This document shows, in pieces, positions 15,950 to 24,218 of a DNA stretch of 64,000 bases. Origin of the DNA: Martinezella lusitana (GTDB lineage Bacteria; Pseudomonadota; Alphaproteobacteria; Rhizobiales; Rhizobiaceae); assembly GCF_014207095.1 (NCBI RefSeq), contig NZ_JACHBG010000005.1, positions 62,001 through 126,000 on the forward strand, in the 5' to 3' direction. Under the pieces are notes generated by a model, which had not been told where the DNA came from, ran no database searches, and saw only the letters and a program-made list of their open reading frames with translations. Position 1 is the first letter of the stretch; each line of letters opens with the position of its first letter. A program made the position numbers and the translations under genes.

Positions 15950-16633
15950 TCACGCTGTCTTGAAGTGCGGCAGCGTACGGGAGCGTCGCTCGACGCTCGG
16001 GAGAACGGCTTCCATCTTTGGAAGCAGATCGGAAAAGTCCTCGAAACCGACATATGGAATGTCGTTTTCTTCACAGTAGTCGACAAGCTTGGCCTTCGCG
16101 AACACAAGATCCACCTTGTCGGAAACACAGAAATCGCTCCGCCCGTCGCCGATATAGACCTGAAGGTCGTTGCTATCGACAACGCGGCACTTGCAGACGC
16201 CGGCGCCAGATACGCAGCCCGTCGCCTGGAACGGCGGGAACAGCGAATAGGCCTCGCGGCCCTGGGTGACGCTGCAGGTCAGCACATTGGCAACGATCGG
16301 CAGGCCGTTGATGCCGTGGCGCGCCAAGATCCGGCGAATGAAATAGTCCACACCGTCGCTGACGACGGTCACGGGCAATTCGCCGTTGCGGCAATAGGAC
16401 AGGAAGCCTTCGAAACCCGGATCGATCGACACCGTGTCGAGAAACTGGTCGAGCTCCGCCCGGCTTGCCTGAATGAGAGCGATCTGGCGGCGCATACATT
16501 CGCCCGAACCGATCTGCCCCTGCTTCCAGAGCTGCTCGATATCTTCCCACTCGGAACCGGCGAAACGCGTCAACACCATATCCGTCGCGTCTTCGATGGA
16601 TATGGTTCCATCAAAATCGCAAAACACCTGCAT
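15950..16633 (-). CDS. HAD-IB family phosphatase, MtnX-like
   Basis: 227 aa. HAD motifs: DFDGTI (nucleophile Asp6, acid Asp8), SDG (motif II, about 93-95) and GDGRSD (motif IV). Size and motif spacing match MtnX/SerB-type phosphatases (2-hydroxy-3-keto-5-methylthiopentenyl-1-phosphate phosphatase and phosphoserine phosphatase). An odd Cys-rich stretch (GCVSGAGVCKC) lies in the cap-distal half. No other methionine-salvage gene is near, so the cluster substrate is likely different. ATG at 16633 has AAGGG seven bases upstream. First gene of the nine-gene operon. Confidence 0.85.
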   Translation of the reverse strand: MQVFCDFDGTISIEDATDMVLTRFAGSEWEDIEQLWKQGQIGSGECMRRQIALIQASRAELDQFLDTVSIDPGFEGFLSYCRNGELPVTVVSDGVDYFIRRILARHGINGLPIVANVLTCSVTQGREAYSLFPPFQATGCVSGAGVCKCRVVDSNDLQVYIGDGRSDFCVSDKVDLVFAKAKLVDYCEENDIPYVGFEDFSDLLPKMEAVLPSVERRSRTLPHFKTA

Positions 16634-16696
16634 GAAATACCCTTTCGCCTTATCCCAAGTTGCGTCTAACAACCTCGGATGAGCCGTGCATGAGTG

Positions 16697-16716
16697 GAAA
16701 ATGAAGCGAAAATGAA
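16697..16716 (-). promoter_or_regulatory. Direct repeat with 11-bp period upstream of the nine-gene cluster
   Basis: GAAAATGA occurs at 16697-16704 and 16708-16715, exactly 11 bp apart (read on the operon strand: TTCATTTTC-GC-TTCATTTTC). Two half-sites one helical turn apart are how OmpR/PhoB-family regulators bind. It lies in the only gap between the sensor kinase gene and the cluster, about 65 bases upstream of the first start codon, and the adjacent regulator is of that family. Binding is inferred. Confidence 0.5.
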
Positions 16717-16736
16717 AAACGATGGTAAGTTGATTG

Positions 16737-18113
16737 TTAACCCGCGAGCAATCTCAGGTCTACCTGCAGGCCTTTGCTCCAACGTGGCGTAGAGAGCTCG
16801 ACCGTCGCTGAAAGCCGGTCCGCGGTATCGGCGACGATCGCAAGACCGAGCCCGGCGCCTTCGGTTTGAAGCGTGTTGAGCCGGTAGAACCTCTGGAACA
16901 CCGCCTCGCGCTCCTGAATAGGGATGCCCGGCCCGCTATCGCTGATCGAGATCTGACCGACGCCGTCATCCTCAGAAATAACAACCCTGATCTTCCCGCC
17001 GACGGGGGTATATTTGATCGCATTGTCCAGCAGGTTGGTGACCATCATGCGCATCAGGGATTCGTCGGTCTTGACCTCGACCGTCTCATCGCCTTCGAGC
17101 ACAACGTCGAGTTCACGGCTCGTGATGATCTTGCCGAATTCGGCAAGCACCGACGCCACCAGATGATGAAGTGTCACAGAGGTCGGATTAAGCGGATGAT
17201 GGCTTACCCTTGCCAGCCGCAAGAGCTGCTCGATGAGATGCGTGGCATTGTTGTTGCTCGCGACGAGGTCGGCAATGATCGCCTGTCGCTCGTGCTCGTT
17301 TTCGCTGTTGCCGAGCATCTGCAAAAGCAGCTTCACACTGGCCTGCGGCGTACGGAGCTGATGCGCGGCGAGATCTGAAAAACGGCGCTCCAGCGTCAGC
17401 GAGCGGCCGAGCTTTTCCAGCAGCTGGTTGATCGAGCGGCCGAGCGGCAGCAGGTCGCGCGGCAGGCTTTCGACCGGAATGGCCGAGAGATCGTCGGGCG
17501 AGCGGGTACGGATCTGCCGCACCAGCCCGTGAATGGTGCGCAGGCCGCTGTTGATGCCGAGCCAGATGAGAAAGCCGATGACCGGCACGAGGATCAGCAG
17601 CGGGAAGAAAAGATTGAGGAGAATGTTGGAAACAAGTGTCTCGCGCAGATCGATCTTTTCTCCGAGTTCGATCACGATCGTCGTGTTCGGAATGGGCAGC
17701 GAGTAGATACGCCAATCCTCGCCGCCATAGGTCAGCGTCGTGAACCCTACCTTCTGCTGCGGCACATCGGACAGGAACGCGGTGCTGCTATAGAAGCGGA
17801 TCTTGCCGTCGACCCAGGCGCGAAACATGTGCGCGTCGGCATAGTCGTCGGCGTCCTCGTTGAAGGCCAGCTGGTTGTCCATGTTGAAGTCGATATCGTC
17901 GATCTGCTTCGCGGCATGCCCCGGCGTCTTTTCCAGCGGGTGGCGCAGCAGGCTCCAGATGACATTGGCATCGTCGATGAGCTGAGCGTCGTAGATATTG
18001 TTGATCTCGCGCGTCGCACTGTTGAAGGCGAAGGCGCCGATCACGACGATCGTCACCACGACGACAGGTGCGATGCGCAGAAACAGCTTGCGGGTAAGCG
18101 TGGAGTTGTTCAT
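16737..18113 (-). CDS. Sensor histidine kinase, QseC/PmrB-like
   Basis: 458 aa. TM1 about 12-30, periplasmic sensor about 31-160, TM2 about 163-187, HAMP-like linker, H-box AAHQLRTP (His251), N-box NLLDNAIKYTP and G-boxes (GPGIP, GAGLGLAI). The sensor domain has a strongly acidic run at 72-94 (about ten Asp/Glu), reminiscent of PhoQ-type divalent-cation or cationic-peptide sensors. ATG overlaps the regulator stop by four bases. Stimulus is not known. Confidence 0.88.
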   Translation of the reverse strand: MNNSTLTRKLFLRIAPVVVVTIVVIGAFAFNSATREINNIYDAQLIDDANVIWSLLRHPLEKTPGHAAKQIDDIDFNMDNQLAFNEDADDYADAHMFRAWVDGKIRFYSSTAFLSDVPQQKVGFTTLTYGGEDWRIYSLPIPNTTIVIELGEKIDLRETLVSNILLNLFFPLLILVPVIGFLIWLGINSGLRTIHGLVRQIRTRSPDDLSAIPVESLPRDLLPLGRSINQLLEKLGRSLTLERRFSDLAAHQLRTPQASVKLLLQMLGNSENEHERQAIIADLVASNNNATHLIEQLLRLARVSHHPLNPTSVTLHHLVASVLAEFGKIITSRELDVVLEGDETVEVKTDESLMRMMVTNLLDNAIKYTPVGGKIRVVISEDDGVGQISISDSGPGIPIQEREAVFQRFYRLNTLQTEGAGLGLAIVADTADRLSATVELSTPRWSKGLQVDLRLLAG

Positions 18114-18778
18114 CGCTCGATCATATAGCCTACGCCGCGGATCGACTTGATGAAATCGGTACCGAGCTTCTTTCTGAGATTGTAGATCGTCACTTCGATC
18201 GTGTTGCTTTCGACGGTGTTTTCGGCGTCATAAAGCGCGTATTCGATATCGTTCTTCGTCACATAGCGGCCGCTGCGCTCCATCAAAAGCTTCAGCAGAT
18301 GAAACTCCTTGGCCGTGGTATGCACCGGCGTGCTGCCTTTGCGCGCGACCATGGCGGAAGGATCGACCTCCACGTCGCCGCAGCGGATGACGCTTTCGGT
18401 GCGGCCGTCGCGCCGGCGGATGAGCGCGCGCAGACGCGCCAGCAATTCGTCGAGATCGAACGGCTTCACCAGATAATCGTCGGCGCCCTCGTCGAGACCC
18501 TCCACCTTCTGCCGCACGGAATCGAGCGCAGTCAGCAAAAGAACCGGAACCGAATTGCCGCGCTGGCGGATATGCCGCAAAACCTCCATGCCGCTGAGCT
18601 TGGGAAGATTGATGTCGAGGACGATCGCCGCAAAATGCGAATGCTCGGCAGCCTCCAGGCCGGATTCGCCATCACGCATCCAGTCGACGCCATAGGCGTG
18701 CTTTTCCAGAGCCTTCTTGAGCGAGGACCCCAGGATATTGTCGTCTTCAACAAGCAAAACGCGCACGTTCGACCCCAT
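18110..18778 (-). CDS. OmpR-family response regulator
   Basis: 222 aa. Receiver domain with acidic pocket (Glu11, Asp12, Asp13), phospho-acceptor Asp55 (IVLDINLP), Thr in LLLTA and Lys in VKPF; then a winged-helix DNA-binding domain (TAKEFHLLKLL ... TIEVTIYNLRKKLG ... SIRGVGYMIE). Partner of the kinase directly downstream. Position next to the lipid-type cluster and the 11-bp-period repeat suggests it controls that cluster and possibly itself. PmrA/QseB subgroup by overall similarity; exact orthology not asserted. Confidence 0.9.
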   Translation of the reverse strand: MGSNVRVLLVEDDNILGSSLKKALEKHAYGVDWMRDGESGLEAAEHSHFAAIVLDINLPKLSGMEVLRHIRQRGNSVPVLLLTALDSVRQKVEGLDEGADDYLVKPFDLDELLARLRALIRRRDGRTESVIRCGDVEVDPSAMVARKGSTPVHTTAKEFHLLKLLMERSGRYVTKNDIEYALYDAENTVESNTIEVTIYNLRKKLGTDFIKSIRGVGYMIER

Positions 18779-18909
18779 TTAGCCGAAAATTCTGTAGCAG
18801 ATGCCGCCGCCATTGGCGTGGCCTTGTGGCAAAGCTATGACGGATCATTTCCGGATGGCAAGAGCATCCGCCCCTGCGGCCTCGAAACACCGCGAAACCC
18901 GATCCGCCT

Positions 18910-20358
18910 TCAACCTCCCGGCGGCGGCTGGCGCAACCTCCGCATCGATGCTTCAAGCACGGCGAATATCCGGACGTCCGTCGATTGCGCGACGTTGAAG
19001 CGCATGAAGCTGCCGGCATTCTCCGCCATGCTGAAGACATTGCCCGGCGCAAGGACAATGCCTTCGGCTAGGCAGGCGCGCGCGACGTCGGCCGCGTTCA
19101 CTCCACCGGGCAGAACGCACCAGAGAAACATGCCGGCCTGCGGTTTCAGCCAGGGCACGATGCCGATGGCTTCCAGCCGTGTCGCCACCTCGCTCATGGT
19201 CTTGGCAAGCCTGACGCGTAGCGCCTCCACATGCTTGCGGTAGCTGCCGTCTTTCAGCGCGAGATAGACCAGTTCGGCCGACAACTGCCCACAGCTGAAG
19301 CTGCTTGCCACCTTGAGATCGACGAGACCGTCGATCCAATCCCGCCGCGCCGCGATGAAGCCACAGCGCGCCGAGGCCGAGAGCGTCTTCGAAAAGCTGC
19401 CGATATGGATCACCCGGTCGAGCCCGTCATAGGCGGCAAGACGGGGGGCCACAACATCTTCGAGGTCGGCGAAGATATCGTCCTCGATGATGATGAGATC
19501 GGAGGCATCCGCCAGTTTCAGCAAGCGATGCGCCGTCACGGGCGAGAGCACGGCACCGGTCGGATTGTGAATGGCCGAGTTGGTGATGTAGAGCCGCGGT
19601 TTGTGCCGCTCCAGCGCCTGACCGAACAGCGCGACATCCGGCCCCGTCGGCGTGAAGGGCACGGTGACGACGTTGGCGCGATGGGCACGCAGCAGCGCAT
19701 GGAAATTGAAATAGCACGGATCGTCCACCAGCACGGTATCGCCCGGCTCAAGCAGGAAGCGGCACAGCAGATCGATCGCTTGCGTACCGGACTCCGTCAA
19801 CAGGATCTGATCCGGCGGCACCGTAATGCCATGATCGCCGAGGCGCCGGGCCAGAAGCTGCCGCAGCGGAGGCAGGCCAAGCGGCGTCCCGTAATTGGCG
19901 AGCGCGCCGACATCTCCCCGCGCCAGCGTCCGCAGCGCCCGACGCAATGCCGCCTGCGGCAGCCAGGCGGGCGGAAGCCAGCCGCAGCCGGGCTTCAGGA
20001 CATCATCGCCCACCTCGAGCGATTGTCGCGAAATCCACAGCGGATCGACATTGCGGTCCGAACTTGCGTCAGCCTCGGACAGCAAGAGCGGCGGCAGCGG
20101 GCCGCACACGTAGAAGCCCGAGCCCGGCCGGGAACGGATCACGCCCTCGGCGGCAAGCCGTTCATAGGCCTCGACCACGGTGGAAACCGATACTTGCATC
20201 GTCTTGGCAAAGCTTCTCACCGACGGAAGCCGCGCTCCCGGCATCAGGCTGCGAGCCGCGATTCGATCGGAGATCGCTGCCATCACCCCCTCGATGCGGG
20301 TGCCGCCAAGAGCTGATGTTGCCGACAGATTGTCCATCCGTACTGCATCCATTCCCAT
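18910..20358 (-). CDS. MocR-type regulator (GntR DNA-binding domain fused to aminotransferase domain)
   Basis: 482 aa. N-terminal GntR winged helix (GARLPSVRSFAKTMQVSVSTVVEAYERLAAEGVI, about 41-75), then a fold-type I aminotransferase domain with HNPTGAVL, a DDIF region and the PLP lysine in SFSKTLSASAR. MocR/PdxR/GabR-type proteins use PLP, often with an amine, as effector. Four in-frame ATGs lie within eight codons at the start (20358, 20352, 20337 among them); the true one is uncertain. Divergent from an EamA transporter, the usual MocR arrangement, so it probably controls that exporter. Confidence 0.88.
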   Translation of the reverse strand: MGMDAVRMDNLSATSALGGTRIEGVMAAISDRIAARSLMPGARLPSVRSFAKTMQVSVSTVVEAYERLAAEGVIRSRPGSGFYVCGPLPPLLLSEADASSDRNVDPLWISRQSLEVGDDVLKPGCGWLPPAWLPQAALRRALRTLARGDVGALANYGTPLGLPPLRQLLARRLGDHGITVPPDQILLTESGTQAIDLLCRFLLEPGDTVLVDDPCYFNFHALLRAHRANVVTVPFTPTGPDVALFGQALERHKPRLYITNSAIHNPTGAVLSPVTAHRLLKLADASDLIIIEDDIFADLEDVVAPRLAAYDGLDRVIHIGSFSKTLSASARCGFIAARRDWIDGLVDLKVASSFSCGQLSAELVYLALKDGSYRKHVEALRVRLAKTMSEVATRLEAIGIVPWLKPQAGMFLWCVLPGGVNAADVARACLAEGIVLAPGNVFSMAENAGSFMRFNVAQSTDVRIFAVLEASMRRLRQPPPGG

Positions 20359-20383
20359 AACAGTTCTCGAAAATTGTACTGCA
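20340..20383. promoter_or_regulatory. Candidate MocR operator (direct repeat)
   Basis: GTACTGCA occurs twice, at 20340-20347 and 20376-20383, 36 bp start to start. GabR-like regulators bind two direct repeats spaced by a few helical turns. An ACAGT/ACTGT dyad overlaps (20360-20364, 20383-20387). The first copy lies inside the annotated start region of the MocR gene, which would fit a start at 20337. Confidence 0.4.
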
Positions 20384-20445
20384 CTGTCTCTGGATTGGCT
20401 AGTCGAACTCTCGGATACCGCGGGGGATCAAGAAGGAGCATGTAA

Positions 20446-21309
20446 ATGGACAAGGCGACGGCAGGATGGATCTATGGATTGATCGGAGTGGTGATCTTCA
20501 GCGGATCGCTGCCGGCGACGCGTGTGGCCGTCATGGACTTCGATCCGCTGTTCCTGACCGTTGTCCGCGCGGTCATCGCCGGGCTACTCGGTCTGGGCCT
20601 GCTACTCCTCTTTCGCGAAAAACGGCCCGTGCGCGGCGATATCGTGCCCTTGGCGATCGTGTCGCTTGGCTGCGTCATCGGCTTTCCTTTGTTGACGGCG
20701 CTGGCGCTCAAGCATGTAACCTCGGCGCATTCCATCGTCTTCATCGGACTACTGCCGCTGGCGACCGCGATCTTCGGCGTCTTGCGTGGCGGTGAAAGGC
20801 CACGCCCTGCCTTCTGGATATTTTCCGCCATCGGCAGCGCGCTCGTCAGCGGCTATGCACTCAGCCAAGGCGTGTCGGCCTCACCGGTCGGCGATCTTTT
20901 GATGCTGGCAGCCGTCCTCATCTGCGGCCTCGGCTATGCCGAAGGAGCGGTTCTGTCGCGCCGGCTCGGCGGCTGGCAGGTCATCTGCTGGGCACTCGTC
21001 CTGTCCCTGCCGGTTACGATCGCACTCTGCCTCATCACTATGCCGCATACGGTCATCGGTATCGGCGGACCGGCCTGGATCGGCCTTGCCTATGTTTCGC
21101 TGTTCAGCATGCTGATCGGCTTCGTCTTCTGGTATCGCGGTCTCGCCCGGGGCGGCATCGCAGCCGTCGGTCAGCTGCAGTTCCTGCAGCCTTTCTTCGG
21201 CTTTGCGCTTGCGGCCGCGCTGCTCAAGGAAAGCGTCAGCTGGTCCATGCTCGCCGTAACGATCGCCGTCGTCGGCTGCGTCGCGGGCGCCAGGAAGTTC
21301 GCACGCTGA
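20446..21309 (+). CDS. EamA/DMT-superfamily transporter, 10 TM
   Basis: 287 aa with ten hydrophobic segments and two EamA repeats (each ending in an E-x-x-x motif region: ALKHVTSAHSIVFIG; LLKESVSWSMLAVTI). ATG at 20446 follows AAGGAG eight bases upstream. Inner-membrane exporter of amino acids or other metabolites is the family role; substrate unknown. Divergently transcribed from the MocR gene, 87 bases between the starts. Confidence 0.88.
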   Translation: MDKATAGWIYGLIGVVIFSGSLPATRVAVMDFDPLFLTVVRAVIAGLLGLGLLLLFREKRPVRGDIVPLAIVSLGCVIGFPLLTALALKHVTSAHSIVFIGLLPLATAIFGVLRGGERPRPAFWIFSAIGSALVSGYALSQGVSASPVGDLLMLAAVLICGLGYAEGAVLSRRLGGWQVICWALVLSLPVTIALCLITMPHTVIGIGGPAWIGLAYVSLFSMLIGFVFWYRGLARGGIAAVGQLQFLQPFFGFALAAALLKESVSWSMLAVTIAVVGCVAGARKFAR

Positions 21310-21343
21310 GCCGGCACGCCAGCTCCAATCGCGCCGCTTGACC

Positions 21344-21384
21344 TTCTAAACCGATCGGTCTATTAAAAACCAATCGGTTTAGAA
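21344..21384. promoter_or_regulatory. Perfect inverted repeat, candidate TetR operator
   Basis: Arms TTCTAAACCGAT (21344-21355) and ATCGGTTTAGAA (21373-21384) are perfect 12-bp complements with a 17-base spacer that itself contains CGGT/ACCA. ACCGATCGGT-like cores are typical of TetR-family sites. The right arm overlaps the Shine-Dalgarno of the DUF1348 gene, and the TetR gene is second in the operon, so autoregulation is likely. Confidence 0.7.
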
Positions 21385-21394
21385 GGAGCACATC

Positions 21395-21859
21395 ATGCCG
21401 GCCCCTCTTGTCCCGCCATTCACTCTTGAAACAGCAATCGCCAAGGTCCGCATGGCCGAAGACGGCTGGAACAGCCGCGATCCGGAGCGCGTCTCCAAGG
21501 TCTACACGGAAGACAGCCTATGGCGGAACCGCGCCGAATTCCCGCGCGGCCGCAAGGAAATCGTCGAATTCCTGACACGCAAATGGGCAAGGGAACTCGA
21601 CTACCGCCTTATCAAGGAACTCTGGGCCTTTGACGGCAATCGCATCGCCGTCCGTTTTGCCTATGAATGGCGCGACGATAGCGGCCACTGGTTCCGCTCC
21701 TACGGCAACGAAAACTGGGAATTCGATGTGGACGGGCTGATGCAGCGTCGCTTCGCCTCCATCAACGACATGCCGATCAAAGAAGAAGACCGGAAGTTCC
21801 ATTGGCCGCTCGGCCCCAGGCCTGACGATCATCCCGGCCTTTCGGAACTCGGCCTCTGA
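21395..21859 (+). CDS. DUF1348 / NTF2-like fold protein
   Basis: 154 aa, full length for DUF1348, a small SnoaL/NTF2-like alpha+beta barrel. Typical blocks: [46 protein letters not shown] and the C-terminal [11 protein letters not shown]. Cytosolic; catalytic role not known. ATG at 21395 is six bases after AGAAGGAG. The TetR gene starts one base after the stop, so the two are cotranscribed. Such pairs often respond to small electrophiles or aromatic compounds; that is general knowledge, not shown here. Confidence 0.88.
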   Translation: MPAPLVPPFTLETAIAKVRMAEDGWNSRDPERVSKVYTEDSLWRNRAEFPRGRKEIVEFLTRKWARELDYRLIKELWAFDGNRIAVRFAYEWRDDSGHWFRSYGNENWEFDVDGLMQRRFASINDMPIKEEDRKFHWPLGPRPDDHPGLSELGL

Positions 21860-21860
21860 G

Positions 21861-22424
21861 ATGGCGCGCACCGTCTTCGAGAAATCTGATGCCGTTGCCC
21901 TCGTTGCCGAAGTTTTTCGCGAACTCGGCTACGAGGGGGCGTCGATGAGCGAGATCACCGCCCGCACAAAACTCTCCAAGGGCAGCCTTTATCACTTCTT
22001 TCCCGAGGGCAAGGAGCAGATGGCGGCGGAGATCATGGCCGATATCGACGCTTGGTTCGTCACCGAAATGTTCAGACCGCTCGAGGAGCAGGAGCCACGC
22101 GCGGCCATCGCCCGCATGTGGGAGACGACGGACAGCTATTTCCGCTCCGGCCGCCGTGTATGCCTGATCGGCGCTTTCGCCCTCGACGAAACCCGCGATC
22201 GGTTCACAAGCATGATCCATGGCTATTTTCACCGCTGGATCGAAGCGCTTGCCGGGTCTCTGATCAAGGCAGGGCTGCGCAACAACGAGGCGAAAGCACT
22301 TGCCGAAGAAGCCGTCGTCGGCATCCAGGGCGCACTGACACTCGCCAGAGCCCTTGGCGACGACACGATTTTCGGCAGAACCCTCGCAAGGCTGAGGCAA
22401 AGAATGGAAGCTGTGCTCAGCTAG
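21861..22424 (+). CDS. TetR/AcrR-family repressor
   Basis: 187 aa. N-terminal helix-turn-helix (VFRELGYEGASMSEITARTKLSKGSLYHFFPEGKEQM, about 17-54) and a C-terminal ligand domain of the LmrA/YxaF-like type (RVCLIGAFALDE; VVGIQGALTLARAL). Starts one base after the DUF1348 stop. Probably binds the 12-bp inverted repeat at 21344-21384 and represses its own operon. Confidence 0.9.
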   Translation: MARTVFEKSDAVALVAEVFRELGYEGASMSEITARTKLSKGSLYHFFPEGKEQMAAEIMADIDAWFVTEMFRPLEEQEPRAAIARMWETTDSYFRSGRRVCLIGAFALDETRDRFTSMIHGYFHRWIEALAGSLIKAGLRNNEAKALAEEAVVGIQGALTLARALGDDTIFGRTLARLRQRMEAVLS

Positions 22425-22638
22425 TTCTGCCGGAAAGCAGACCGAATCACCGCCCGTCATGTGATCGCATCCCGTCTGAAAACGGGCGAATTGGGCCGCC
22501 TCGAAACGGCCAAGCGCCCGCTGAAGTCACGGGATCGATAGCGAAGCCAGACGATGCGCGGTGCATAAGACCCTGATCTTAAACAATCCTCCATAAATAT
22601 GTGGCATTATTAACCATGTTTGATTTGCAACTATCCAA

Positions 22639-22666
22639 GCTCCCATGCTCAGCAGGAAATGGGAGC
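22639..22666 (+). other. Hairpin in the leader of the glucanase-like gene
   Basis: Perfect 8-bp arms GCTCCCAT (22639-22646) and ATGGGAGC (22659-22666) with a 12-base loop, ending 20 bases before the start codon and just before a GAGGAG. Could influence translation; no U-tract, so not a terminator. Confidence 0.35.
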
Positions 22667-22686
22667 GCCGAGGAGACGGATAGACG

Positions 22687-24003
22687 ATGCTGCAGCAGGT
22701 AAACGAAACCGACGACGCACTGATCGATCGCTTGCAACGGTCCGCGTTCGAATATTTCATGCTTCACACCAATCCTGAAAATGGACTGGTGGCCGATACA
22801 TCAATCAAGACGAGCCATTGCAGCATCGCCGCAGTCGGCTTTGCGCTATCGAGCTATCCAGTTGCCGTCGAACGCGGCTGGATCAGCCGGGCCGATGCCG
22901 CCAAGCGCGTGCTGACCACGCTTGATTTCTTCGCTGACAGCCAGCAGGGCACCGAACGCGGCGCCACCGGCCATCGCGGTTTCTACTACCACTTCCTTTA
23001 CATGGAGACCGGAAAGCGCGCCTGGAACAGCGAGCTTTCGACCATCGACAGCGGGCTGTTTCTGATCGGCGTGTTGACGGCCGCAGCCTATTTCACCGGC
23101 AATAGCCAGGTCGAGCGGGATATCCGCAAACAGGCGAAATTCCTCTACGAACGCTGCGATTGGCACTGGGCGCTGAACAAGGGGCCGACGATCAGCATGG
23201 GCTGGAAGCCGGGAAGCGGTTTCCTGCGCTGGCGTTATCAGGGCTATGACGAAGCGATCTTCCTCTATGTCCTGGCGCTCGGCTCGCCGACCCACCCGAT
23301 CCCGCCGTCGAGCTACGACGCATTCGCCTCGACCTATACTTGGATGACCTTCCAGGAAACGCCTTACCTTTACGCCGGCCCGCTGTTCATTCACCTCTTC
23401 TCCCACGCCTGGATCGATTTCCGCGATATCCGCGACAAACACGTTGCCGACAAGGGCATCGACTACTTCCGCAACACGCAGACGGCAATATCAGTCCAGC
23501 GCGACTATACGGATCGCAATCCCAACCACTTTGTCGATTATGGGAAGGACATCTGGGGCCTTTCGGCCTGCGATGGCCCCAATCAGACAGGCACGAAACA
23601 TAGCCTGCGATACGCTCCGAAACTCCTGGGCTATGCCGCACGTGGCGCGCCGCTCGGACCGGATGACGGCACGATCGCGCCTTGGGGCCCGCTGTCCTGT
23701 CTGCCCTTCGACCGCCAGGCCGCGCTGGACGGAACGAAGGCGCTGCTTTCGACCTATCCTAACCTGCTGCTCGACGGCCGCTTCCCCGGCGGTTTCAATC
23801 CGAGCGTCAATGGTCCAGGCCCCGAAGGCTGGGTGGACGACCGCTCGGTCGCGCTCGACCAGGGCCTGCTGGTCATGATGATCGAAAATGCCCGCACCGG
23901 CATGATCTGGAACCTGATGCGCCAGTCGCCAATCCTCCGCACCGGCCTTGAACGCGCCGGCTTCACCGGTGGTTGGCTGGACGAGAAGCCTGCTGTCGCG
24001 TGA
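22687..24003 (+). CDS. PF10091 glycoamylase-family protein, possibly endo-beta-1,2-glucanase (GH144-like)
   Basis: 438 aa. Matches the glycoamylase-like family in its order of motifs: TSIKTSHCSIAAVGFAL near 40, HRGFYYHFLYMETGKR near 105, STIDSGLFLIGVL near 120, MGWKPGSGFLRWRYQGYDEA near 185 and DYGKDIWGLSACDGP near 290. The family includes GH144 endo-beta-1,2-glucanases, which would suit an organism making cyclic beta-1,2-glucans; acidic residues suited to catalysis (Asp in STIDSG, Glu in GYDEA) are there. No signal peptide, so cytosolic action is suggested. Single gene by its surroundings. The exact substrate is inference. Confidence 0.8.
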   Translation: MLQQVNETDDALIDRLQRSAFEYFMLHTNPENGLVADTSIKTSHCSIAAVGFALSSYPVAVERGWISRADAAKRVLTTLDFFADSQQGTERGATGHRGFYYHFLYMETGKRAWNSELSTIDSGLFLIGVLTAAAYFTGNSQVERDIRKQAKFLYERCDWHWALNKGPTISMGWKPGSGFLRWRYQGYDEAIFLYVLALGSPTHPIPPSSYDAFASTYTWMTFQETPYLYAGPLFIHLFSHAWIDFRDIRDKHVADKGIDYFRNTQTAISVQRDYTDRNPNHFVDYGKDIWGLSACDGPNQTGTKHSLRYAPKLLGYAARGAPLGPDDGTIAPWGPLSCLPFDRQAALDGTKALLSTYPNLLLDGRFPGGFNPSVNGPGPEGWVDDRSVALDQGLLVMMIENARTGMIWNLMRQSPILRTGLERAGFTGGWLDEKPAVA

Positions 24004-24041
24004 CTTGAAGATCATCGGCCAGTCTCAGTGCTCGGACTTAG

Positions 24042-24167
24042 CCCTTCACCCTAACACTCTCCCCGCATGCCGGGAGAGGGAACGATCAAGCCAGGCAACT
24101 GGCTGGTTGCATTCGGTGCCTTGTTTTCCACGGTGACTCCCTCTTCCCGCATAAGGGTTGAGGGGCC
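24042..24167. repeat. Intergenic mosaic-type repeat (RIME-like)
   Basis: Left end CCCTTCACCCTAACACTCTC with CCCCGC...GGGAGAGGGA, right end TCCCTCTTCCCGC...GGGTTGAGGGGCC. The ends are roughly inverted copies of each other. The same motifs recur at 27211-27346 and in part at 35260-35286. Confidence 0.65.
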
Positions 24168-24218
24168 ATATCTAGCCGCACGGCAAAATACATTCACCTG
24201 ATCATCATCGCCAGCCGC

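Noticed and set aside
15950..16633. MtnX proper, part of methionine salvage
   Set aside because: No mtnA, mtnB, mtnW/K or mtnD neighbours; the gene heads an unrelated operon, so only MtnX-like is claimed.
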